A stretch of 12,712 bases of DNA from CBFGTJ01 sp965651815 (lineage in GTDB: Bacteria; Actinomycetota; Acidimicrobiia; Acidimicrobiales; Microtrichaceae): assembly GCA_965651815.1 (NCBI GenBank), contig CBFGTJ010000088.1:1-12712 (forward strand). Direction: 5' to 3'. The notes beneath the pieces were generated by a model. The model was not told the origin of the DNA. It worked only from the letters and a program-made list of their open reading frames with translations, and did no database searches. A program made the position numbers and the translations under genes. Positions 5,205 through 11,612 of this stretch are shown here, piece by piece. The first letter of the stretch is position 1. Each line of letters starts with the position of its first letter.

Positions 5205-6187
5205 ACCGCCGATGCTGACGCCGTCCGGACCCTGCCGGCAATCGGGTTTCCCCGGGGGCGGACCTCGGCGCGGAGGTGCTCGATGGTGCGCCGCAGCCCC
5301 TCCCTCAGCGGCACCCGCGGCGACCACCCCAGGACCTCGGTGGCGAGCGTGATGTCGGGCCGGCGCTGGGTCGGGTCGTCCTGGGGCAGCGGTCGGCGGA
5401 CGAGGGTCGAGTCGGAGCCGGTCAGCTCGATCACGTGCAGGGCGAGCTCCTCGACCGTGGACTCGTCCGGGTTGCCGAGGTTCATCGGGCCGGGCACGCC
5501 GGAGTCGAGCAGCGCGACGAGCCCCGCGGCCTCGTCCTCCACGTAGCAGACGCCGCGCATCTGGCGGCCGTCGCCGTAGATCGTGATCGGCTGCCCGTCG
5601 AGGGCCTGGACGACGAAGTTCGACACGACGCGACCGTCGTCGGGGCGGATCCTGGGGCCGTAGGTGTTGAAGATCCGTGCGATGCAGGCGTCGACGCCGA
5701 AGCTGCGGGCGAACGTCGTCGTCGCCGCCTCCGCGAAGCGCTTCGACTCGTCGTAGCAGGCCCGCGGGCCGGTCGTGCTGACGCTGCCCCGATATGACTC
5801 GGGCTGCGGGTGCACCGCCGGCTCGCCGTACACCTCGCTGGTCGACGCCAGGAGGTATCTGGCGCGGTGCTGGCGTGCGAGCTCGAGGGTGTTGAGGGTG
5901 CCGATCGCGCCCGCCCTGAGGATCTGCAAGGGGATCCGGGAGAAGTCCGGTGGCGAGGCGGGAGAGGCGAGGTTGAGCACTGCATCGAGCGGTCCGTCCA
6001 CGGGGATCCGGACGGTCACGTCGGCCTCGACGAACCGAAGGCGTGGGTGTCCGGCGAGCGCGTCGAGGTTCGACCGCCGCCCGGTGCTGAGGTCGTCGAC
6101 CACGACCACCTCGTCGCCACGCCCCACCAGCAGCTCCGACACGTGCGAGCCGATCATGCCCGCCCCACCTGCGACGACGATCCTCAT
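5201..6187 (-). CDS. NAD-dependent epimerase/dehydratase, UDP-glucuronate decarboxylase-like (328 aa)
   Basis: ATG 6187-6185 is chosen because the Rossmann strand starts at once (MRIVVAGGAGMIGSH); AGGGG lies seven bases upstream, and a longer upstream frame has no family match. TGA is at 5203-5201. This is an extended short-chain dehydrogenase/reductase: the NAD-binding GGAGMIG (7-13), DDLSTG (31-36), STSEVYGEP (115-123), catalytic YDESK (Y145, K149), and ARIFNTYGPR with RVVSNFVVQALDGQPI (170-201). The segments GPRACYDESKR, DDGRVVSN and LPQDDPTQRRPDITLA are typical of the UDP-xylose synthase group, which makes UDP-xylose from UDP-glucuronate. The related dTDP-glucose 4,6-dehydratases are the main alternative. 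It is transcribed divergently from the glycan cluster and could supply it with an activated sugar; that link is inferred. Confidence 0.87.
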   Translation of the reverse strand: MRIVVAGGAGMIGSHVSELLVGRGDEVVVVDDLSTGRRSNLDALAGHPRLRFVEADVTVRIPVDGPLDAVLNLASPASPPDFSRIPLQILRAGAIGTLNTLELARQHRARYLLASTSEVYGEPAVHPQPESYRGSVSTTGPRACYDESKRFAEAATTTFARSFGVDACIARIFNTYGPRIRPDDGRVVSNFVVQALDGQPITIYGDGRQMRGVCYVEDEAAGLVALLDSGVPGPMNLGNPDESTVEELALHVIELTGSDSTLVRRPLPQDDPTQRRPDITLATEVLGWSPRVPLREGLRRTIEHLRAEVRPRGNPIAGRVRTASASAV

Positions 6188-6265
6188 CTGCTCGCCCCTA
6201 CCCACCTCCACGTGGTGCCCAGTCGCACGACGAGGAGCAATTCGGGCGGCCGGGGCGCGTCCACG

Positions 6266-6298
6266 GGAAGTAAATCGCTTGCGCTTCCTGAGCGATTT
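6266..6298. promoter_or_regulatory. Overlapping inverted repeats in the divergent intergenic region
   Basis: AAATCGCT (6272-6279) and AGCGATTT (6291-6298) form a perfect 8-bp inverted repeat with an 11-base gap. A second pair, GGAAG (6266-6270) and CTTCC (6284-6288), interlocks with the first, so only one hairpin can form at a time. The patch is noticeably A/T-richer than its surroundings. It sits between the divergent epimerase and carbamoyltransferase genes, so it may be an operator for both or alternative leader structures. The rest of 6188-6422 holds no gene I can support; TTGCAT (6320-6325) and GGTAGT (6343-6348), 17 bases apart, are a weak plus-strand promoter candidate. Confidence 0.4.
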
Positions 6299-6422
6299 CG
6301 ACGGGAGCGCCGCCCGCCATTGCATCGGCCGCGCCGGGCGTGGGTAGTGAACAACGACCCGGACGGAGCCGCTTCTCTCGACGGGCGTCGACACCGATGA
6401 CCGGTGAGGAGGGGCGCGAGCG

Positions 6423-8081
6423 GTGGCTGTCGTACTCGGGGTGAACGCGGTGTTCCACGATCCGGCCGCGGCGATCGTCGTCGACGGGACGACCGTCGCG
6501 GCGGCGGAGGAGGAGCGCTTCAGCCGTCGCAAGCACGGCAAGTCACCGGTGCCCTTCTCCACCTGGGAGCTGCCCGAGCACGCGATCGCGCACTGCCTCG
6601 AGGCGGCCGGCGTCGCGCCGGGGGAGCTCGACGCGGTGGCGTACTCCTACGACCCCCGGCTCGCGACCGTGCCCTCGGACCGGCCGGTGGAGGACCGCTG
6701 GGAGGGGCTGCGCACCCTGTACGCCGAGCGGGCGCCCCACTTCCTGCGGACGCTGCTGCCGGGCCTCGATGTCGCCGCGTTCCGGCACGTGCCGCACCAC
6801 CTCGCCCACGCCGCGTCCGCGTGGGGGCACGCTCCGTTCGAGACGTGCGCGGTGATGGTGCTGGACGGGCGCGGCGAGCGGGGCTCGTACCTGGCGGGCC
6901 GGGCCCGGGGGGCCACCTTCGAGCCGATCGTCGACCAGGAGCTGCCCCACAGCCTCGGCCTCCGCTACGAGGAGCTCACCGCCCACCTCGGCTACCGCCG
7001 GAGCAGCGACGAGTACAAGGTCATGGCGATGGCCAGCTACGGCCGGCCCGCCCACCTCGACGAGCTGCGCCGCCTGCTGCGGACGACCGGCGACGGGGGG
7101 TTCGTGACCGAGGAGGTGGACTGGTCGCGGTTCGCTCCCCCGGGGCTCGGCGACGGTGCGATCGACGAGCCGCACGTCGACCTTGCCAGCTCGATGCAGT
7201 GCCGCCTCGAGGAGCTGCTGCTGGAGCTCGCCGGGTGGCTGCACGAGCGCACCGGCGAGCGCCGCCTCGCGATGGCGGGCGGGGTCGCGCTCAACTGCGT
7301 GGCGAACTCGCGGATCTTCGAGCACGGGCCGTTCGAGGACGTGTGGGTCCAGCCCGCGGCGGGGGACGCGGGCACCGCGCTCGGCGCGGCCCTGCACACC
7401 GCCGCGCAGCTCGGCGACACCCCGGTCCCTCCCGGCTCCACCGCGCTCGGCCCGGAGTGGAGCGACGACGAGCTGGCGGAGGTCCTCCGGGCGGCGGCGG
7501 TGCCGTTCGAGCGGCCGCCCGACCTCGCGGCCGCGGTGGCGGACGTGCTCGCCGCCGACGGGGTCGTGGCGTGGTTCCAGGGTCGCAGCGAGTTCGGGCC
7601 CCGAGCCCTCGGGCACCGGAGCCTGCTCGCCCACCCCGGCCACGAGCACAACCTGGAGCGGCTCAACGACGTGAAGGGGCGCGAGCACTTCCGGCCGGTC
7701 GCGCCGATGGTGCTCCTCGAGGCGGCGAAGGACCTGTTCGAGGGCGGGCCCATCCCCAGCCCCTACATGCTCTTCACCCACCGCGTGCGCGACGGCTGGG
7801 CGGACCGGATCCCGGCGGTGGTGCACGTCGACGGCACCGCACGGGTGCAGACCGTGGACCCGGTGGCCGAACCGCTCGTGCACCGCATGCTGACCGAGTT
7901 CCGCCGGCGCACCGGCCTGCCCACGGTGGTGAACACGTCGCTCAACACCGCGGGACGGCCGATGGTCGACCACCCCCGCGACGCGCTGGAGTGCTTCGGC
8001 TCGGCGCCGATCGACGCGCTCGCGATCGGGCCGTTCCTCGTGCGACGCGCCGCGATGTTCGCCCCGGAGGGCACGCGGTGA
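6423..8081 (+). CDS. Carbamoyltransferase, NodU/CmcH/TobZ family (552 aa)
   Basis: GTG 6423 is the first possible start after an in-frame stop at 6405-6407. It has AGGAGGGG (6407-6414) eight bases upstream; TGA is at 8079-8081. The family moves a carbamoyl group from carbamoyl phosphate, through carbamoyl-adenylate, to a hydroxyl of a sugar or antibiotic. Seen are the N-terminal GVNAVFHDPAAAIV (6-19) and EEERFSRRKHGK (29-40), HHLAHA (H125 and H129, likely metal ligands), VLDGRGERGSY (146-156), AGGVALNCVANSRI (285-298), PAAGDAGTALGAAL (D315), GRSEFGPRALGHRSLLA (387-403), HFRPVAPMVL (422-431), and the C-terminal domain with VVNTSLNTAGRPMVDHP (502-518). Length and motifs are complete, so it should be active. 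It is the first gene of a tightly overlapping glycosyltransferase cluster, so the acceptor is probably a sugar residue of the glycan those enzymes build. Confidence 0.93.
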   Translation: MAVVLGVNAVFHDPAAAIVVDGTTVAAAEEERFSRRKHGKSPVPFSTWELPEHAIAHCLEAAGVAPGELDAVAYSYDPRLATVPSDRPVEDRWEGLRTLYAERAPHFLRTLLPGLDVAAFRHVPHHLAHAASAWGHAPFETCAVMVLDGRGERGSYLAGRARGATFEPIVDQELPHSLGLRYEELTAHLGYRRSSDEYKVMAMASYGRPAHLDELRRLLRTTGDGGFVTEEVDWSRFAPPGLGDGAIDEPHVDLASSMQCRLEELLLELAGWLHERTGERRLAMAGGVALNCVANSRIFEHGPFEDVWVQPAAGDAGTALGAALHTAAQLGDTPVPPGSTALGPEWSDDELAEVLRAAAVPFERPPDLAAAVADVLAADGVVAWFQGRSEFGPRALGHRSLLAHPGHEHNLERLNDVKGREHFRPVAPMVLLEAAKDLFEGGPIPSPYMLFTHRVRDGWADRIPAVVHVDGTARVQTVDPVAEPLVHRMLTEFRRRTGLPTVVNTSLNTAGRPMVDHPRDALECFGSAPIDALAIGPFLVRRAAMFAPEGTR

Positions 8082-9625
8082 ACCCCCACCGGGAGCCCCG
8101 CTACGACGTCGTCGTCCCGACCGTCGGCCGTCCGTGCCTCGGGCGCCTGCTCGCCTCCCTCGCCCGCGAGGAGGGGCCGGCCCCCGGGCGGGTCGTGGTC
8201 GTCGACGACCGCCCCGCGGGCTCGCAGCACCCGCTGGAGCTGCCGGCGCTGGGGGCCATCGAACCGGTGGTCGTGCGCAGCGGTGGGCGCGGCCCCGCCG
8301 CCGCGCGCAACGCGGGGTGGCGCAGGTGCGCCGCGCCGTGGGTCGTGTTCCTCGACGACGACGTCGTGCCGGTGCCCGGCTGGCGGCGGGCGCTGATCGC
8401 CGACCTGGACGCCGCCGGGCGCCGGGTCGCCGCGGTGCAGGGGCGCGTCCGGGTGCCGCTGCCGGTGGACCGGCCGCCCTCGGACCGCGAGCGCGACGTC
8501 GCGGGGCTCGCGGACGCCGCGTGGATCACCGCCGACATGGCCGTGCGGCGCGGCGCGCTGCAGCTCGTCGGTGGCTTCGACGAGCGGTTCCGCCGCGCCT
8601 ACCGGGAGGACACCGAGCTCGCGCTCCGGCTGGTCGACGCCGGGCTGCGGCTCGGGGTGGGCCGGCGCGGCGTCGAGCACCCCGTGCGCGACGCGCCGTG
8701 GTGGGTGAGCGTGCCGGCGCAGCGGGGCAACGCGGACGACGCGCTGATGGCCCGCCTGCACGGCGCGGACTGGCGGGAGCGGGGGCTCGCGCCGCGCGGG
8801 ATGCTGCGCGACCACGTGCGCACCACCGCCGCGGCCGCGGTGGCCGGCACGGCCGTGCTGGCCGGGCGACGGTGGCTGGGGGCGACGGCGGGCGCGCTCT
8901 GGGCGGGCCGCTCCCTGCGCTTCTGGTGGCGGCGACGCAGCCCGGGACGCGACACCCCGCGGGAGGCGCTGCAGCTGCTGGCGACTTCTCTCGCGATCCC
9001 GCCCGCCGCCACGTGGTGGGCGGCCGTGGGCCGCGTCCGGGCGTGGCGCGTCGCACCGAGGGGGCCCGCCGACCGCTGGTCGCCGAGGGCACCGAAGCTG
9101 GTCCTGTTCGACCGCGACGGCACGCTCGTGCGCGACGTGCCCTACAACGGCGACCCGGGGGCCGTCGAGCCGGTGCCCGGCGCACGAGAGGCGTTGGACC
9201 GCCTGCGCCGCCACGGCGTCGCGGTCGGGGTGGTCACCAACCAGAGCGGGGTGGCGAGGGGGCTGCTGCGCCTGGAGGAGGTGGCCGCGGTCAACGCCCG
9301 GGTCGAGGAGCTGCTCGGGCCGTTCGCGACCGTGCAGGTCTGCGCGCACGGGCCCGGCGACGGCTGCCCGTACCGCAAGCCCGCCCCCGGCATGGTGCTC
9401 GCCGCGGCGGCCGAGCTCGGGGTGGCCCCCGAGCGGTGCGCGGTCGTCGGCGACATCGGCTCCGACGTCGAGGCGGCCCTCGCCGCCGGCGCCCGCGCCG
9501 TCCTCGTGCCCGACGAGGTGACGCGGCCCGAGGAGGTCGCGGCCGCCCCCGAGGTCGCCGTCGACCTCGACGCCGCGGTCGACGCGCTCCTGGCCGACCG
9601 GCTGACGGTGGGGGTCGGGTCGTGA
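8078..9625 (+). CDS. Fusion: family-2 glycosyltransferase + GmhB-like HAD phosphatase (515 aa)
   Basis: GTG 8078 overlaps the previous stop as GTGA, with GGAGGG (8066-8071) six bases upstream; TGA is at 9623-9625. Residues 8-240 are a GT-A, family-2 glycosyltransferase: VVVPTVGRP (11-19), VVDD (41-44), the RGPAAARNAGW loop (71-81), the DXD-type FLDDD (91-95), VGGFDERFRRAYREDTELALR (E177-D178 region). Residues 245-325 include two hydrophobic patches that could contact the membrane. Residues 339-510 are a HAD phosphatase like GmhB, which removes the 7-phosphate of heptose 1,7-bisphosphate: motif I DRDGT (345-349), motif II VVTNQSGVARG (385-395), RKPAPGM (433-439) and VVGDIGSDVEAA (456-467). Of the zinc ligands only C422, H424 and C430 are present; the fourth is Y432. 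One protein thus appears to join a heptose-precursor step with sugar transfer. Confidence 0.9.
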   Translation: MNPHREPRYDVVVPTVGRPCLGRLLASLAREEGPAPGRVVVVDDRPAGSQHPLELPALGAIEPVVVRSGGRGPAAARNAGWRRCAAPWVVFLDDDVVPVPGWRRALIADLDAAGRRVAAVQGRVRVPLPVDRPPSDRERDVAGLADAAWITADMAVRRGALQLVGGFDERFRRAYREDTELALRLVDAGLRLGVGRRGVEHPVRDAPWWVSVPAQRGNADDALMARLHGADWRERGLAPRGMLRDHVRTTAAAAVAGTAVLAGRRWLGATAGALWAGRSLRFWWRRRSPGRDTPREALQLLATSLAIPPAATWWAAVGRVRAWRVAPRGPADRWSPRAPKLVLFDRDGTLVRDVPYNGDPGAVEPVPGAREALDRLRRHGVAVGVVTNQSGVARGLLRLEEVAAVNARVEELLGPFATVQVCAHGPGDGCPYRKPAPGMVLAAAAELGVAPERCAVVGDIGSDVEAALAAGARAVLVPDEVTRPEEVAAAPEVAVDLDAAVDALLADRLTVGVGS

Positions 9626-10656
9626 CCCGCCACCTCGTCGCGCGGCTCGACAACGTCGGCGACGTCCTCCTCGCCGGGCCGGCCGTGCGCGCCGTCGCCG
9701 CGTCGGGGGGACCGGTCACCTTCGTGGCGGGCCCCCGCGGGGCGGCCGCCGCGGCGCTCCTGCCCGGCGTCGACGAGGTGGTCGTCCTCGACGCCCCGTG
9801 GGTCCCGTTCGACCCGGCGCCCGTGGACGCGGTCGCGCTCGGCGCGTTCGTCGACGCGATCGCGGGCCGGCGCGTGGAGGACGCGGTCGTGCTGACCTCC
9901 TTCCACCAGAGCCCGCTGCCACTCGCGCTGCTGCTGCGCCAGGCCGGCGTGGCGCGCATCGCCGCGACCTGCGTCGACCACCCGGGCTCGCTGCTCGACG
10001 TCCGCCACCCGTACCTCGCGCAGCTCCACGAGGTGGAGCAGTCGCTGTCGCTGTGCGCCGCGGCCGGCCACCGCCTCCCCGACGGCGACGACGGACGGCT
10101 GCTCGTCGAGCTGCCCCCGGCCGCCGTCGAGCTGCCGGCGGCGCCGTACGTGGTCGTGCACCCGGGCGCGTCGGTGCCCGCCCGCGCCCTGCCGGTCGGC
10201 GCGGCCGCCGCCACCGTGGACGAGCTGGCGCGGCGCGGCGCGCACGTGGTCGTCACCGGGTCCGACGGGGAGGCACCGATCGTGGCGGCGGTCGCGGGGC
10301 CACCCGGACGGCCGCGGGTGGAGGTGCGCACCGGCGGCGACCTCGCCGGGTTCGCGCACCTCCTCGCGGGGGCGGCCGCGGTCGTGTGCGGCAACACCGG
10401 CCCGGCGCACCTGGCCGCGTCGGTGGGCACCCCCGTCGTCGAGGCGTTCGCGCCGGTCGTCGCACCCCACCGCTGGCACCCGTGGGGGGTGCCGCACGCG
10501 CTGCTCTACGACGCCCGCGTGCCCTGCGCCGGCTGTCGGGCACGCGAGTGCCCCGTGCCCGGCCAACCCTGCCTGGAGCCGTTCACCCCCGCCGCGGTGG
10601 TCGAGGCCCTCGGCCGGCTCGGCACCCTCGAGGCCCTCGGGGAGGTGGCGGCATGA
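9622..10656 (+). CDS. Glycosyltransferase family 9, heptosyltransferase-like (344 aa)
   Basis: GTG 9622 overlaps the preceding stop as GTGA; the TGA at 10654-10656 overlaps the next ATG. Family GT9 enzymes (WaaC/WaaF type) transfer heptose from ADP-heptose. Seen are the N-terminal HLVARLDNVGDVLLAGPAVR (D14 in the conserved GD, the position of the catalytic base in WaaC), a donor-side VVVHPGASVPARALP (177-191), VVTGSDGEAPIV (210-221), and the family signature VVCGNTGPAHLAASVGTPVV (254-273). Four cysteines near the C-terminus (C302, C305, C310, C317; CxxCx4Cx6C) could bind a metal or form disulfides. There is no signal peptide, so it should act on the cytoplasmic face. The GmhB-like domain encoded just upstream supports heptose as the transferred sugar. 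Actinobacteria have no LPS, so the acceptor is some other glycan, unknown here. Confidence 0.9.
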   Translation: MTRHLVARLDNVGDVLLAGPAVRAVAASGGPVTFVAGPRGAAAAALLPGVDEVVVLDAPWVPFDPAPVDAVALGAFVDAIAGRRVEDAVVLTSFHQSPLPLALLLRQAGVARIAATCVDHPGSLLDVRHPYLAQLHEVEQSLSLCAAAGHRLPDGDDGRLLVELPPAAVELPAAPYVVVHPGASVPARALPVGAAAATVDELARRGAHVVVTGSDGEAPIVAAVAGPPGRPRVEVRTGGDLAGFAHLLAGAAAVVCGNTGPAHLAASVGTPVVEAFAPVVAPHRWHPWGVPHALLYDARVPCAGCRARECPVPGQPCLEPFTPAAVVEALGRLGTLEALGEVAA

Positions 10657-11612
10657 GGATCCTGGTCTGGCACGTGCACGGCTCGTGGACGACGTCGTTC
10701 GTCCAGGGCCGCCACACCTACCTGGTCCCGAGGGTGCCGGACCGTGGCCCCGACGGCCGCGGGCGGGCACGCACGTGGGACTGGCCGGAGCGGGTCGTCG
10801 AGGTCACCCCCGAGCAGCTGGCCGGCACGCCGGTCGACGTCGTCGTGCTGCAGCGACCACGGGACCTCGAGCTGGCCGCGGCCTGGCTCGGCGGGCGGGT
10901 GCCGGGGCGCGACCTGCCGGCCGTCTGGCTGGAGCACAACGCGCCGCAGGGCCCCATCAACGGGATGCGCCACCCCGCCGCCGACCGGGACGACCTGGTG
11001 GTCGTGCACGTGACCCACACCAACGCCCTGTTCTGGGACCTCGGCAGCACCCGCTCGGCCGTCATCGAGCACGGGATCGTCGATCCGGGGCACCGCTACG
11101 GCGGTGAGGTGGCGGCGATGGGCGTCGTCGTCAACGAACCGGTGCGCCGGGCGCGGGTGACCGGCACGGACCTGCTCGGGGCGTTCGGCGCCGTGGGCCC
11201 GGTCGACGTGTTCGGCATGGGTGTCGACCAGCTTCCCGCGCGCCTCGGCCACCCCGACTGGCTCGAGGTCCACGAGGACCTGCCCCAGGACAAGCTGCAC
11301 GGCGAGCTCGCCCGGCGGCGCTGCTACGTCCACCCGTTCCGCTGGACCTCGCTCGGGCTGTCGCTGGTCGAGGCGATGGCGCTCGGCATGCCGGTCGTGG
11401 CGCTCGCCACCACCGACGTGCCGGCCGCGGTGCCCACCGGGGCGGGCACGGTGTCGAACGACCTCGGCGTGCTCACCCGGGCGGCGGCAGCCTTGCTCGC
11501 GGATGCCGACCTGGCGCGCCGCACGGGCGACCTCGCCCGCGCGCACGCGCTCGACCGCTACGGCCTCGAGCGCTTCCTGTCCGACTGGGACCGTCTGCTG
11601 GAGGGCCTGTGA
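10653..11612 (+). CDS. GT-B fold glycosyltransferase, GT4-like with altered catalytic motif (319 aa)
   Basis: ATG 10653 overlaps the GT9 stop as ATGA, with GGAGGT (10641-10646) six bases upstream; TGA is at 11610-11612. The N-terminal half opens MRILVWHVHGSWTTSFVQGR, then DVVVLQRPRDLELA (62-75) and VWLEHNAPQGPINGMRHP (91-108). The C-terminal half has DVFGMGVDQLP (185-195), YVHPFRWTSLGLSLVEAMALG (225-245) and PVVALATTDVPAAVP (247-261). It is a GT-B protein like family 4, but the first Glu of the usual E-X7-E motif is Thr (T232); the second is E240. It is shorter than most GT4 enzymes (often 360-400 residues), and I believe it represents an actinobacterial group found with such clusters. It may use a different donor contact or have changed activity; sugar and acceptor cannot be told. 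Confidence 0.82.
   Translation: MRILVWHVHGSWTTSFVQGRHTYLVPRVPDRGPDGRGRARTWDWPERVVEVTPEQLAGTPVDVVVLQRPRDLELAAAWLGGRVPGRDLPAVWLEHNAPQGPINGMRHPAADRDDLVVVHVTHTNALFWDLGSTRSAVIEHGIVDPGHRYGGEVAAMGVVVNEPVRRARVTGTDLLGAFGAVGPVDVFGMGVDQLPARLGHPDWLEVHEDLPQDKLHGELARRRCYVHPFRWTSLGLSLVEAMALGMPVVALATTDVPAAVPTGAGTVSNDLGVLTRAAAALLADADLARRTGDLARAHALDRYGLERFLSDWDRLLEGL

Noticed and set aside
6198..6203. GGGTAG on the minus strand as an independent SigF promoter for the epimerase
   Set aside because: It overlaps the likely ribosome-binding site ten bases from the ATG and has no -35 element at the right distance; it is kept only as part of the recurrent-motif finding.
6397..6444. 15-codon frame (ATG 6397) overlapping the carbamoyltransferase start
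   Set aside because: It contains the ribosome-binding site of the real gene and has no good site of its own; chance is the simplest explanation.
6543..7973. 476-codon minus-strand frame opposite the carbamoyltransferase
   Set aside because: Antisense shadow: Arg/His/Val-rich with no recognisable motif, while the plus strand carries complete family motifs.
6404..9625. 1073-codon plus-strand frame read as one giant protein
   Set aside because: The first about 558 codons are an out-of-frame reading of the carbamoyltransferase. The GT2 domain starts just after GTG 8078, which overlaps the carbamoyltransferase stop and has a good ribosome-binding site.
8134..10656. 840-codon plus-strand frame as a single long protein
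   Set aside because: Only the part from GTG 9622 (GT9) makes sense; the earlier part is an Arg/Ala/Gly-rich out-of-frame reading of the GT2-HAD gene.
9142..10770. 542-codon minus-strand frame opposite the HAD and GT9 genes
   Set aside because: Antisense shadow of two well-supported genes; low-complexity composition.
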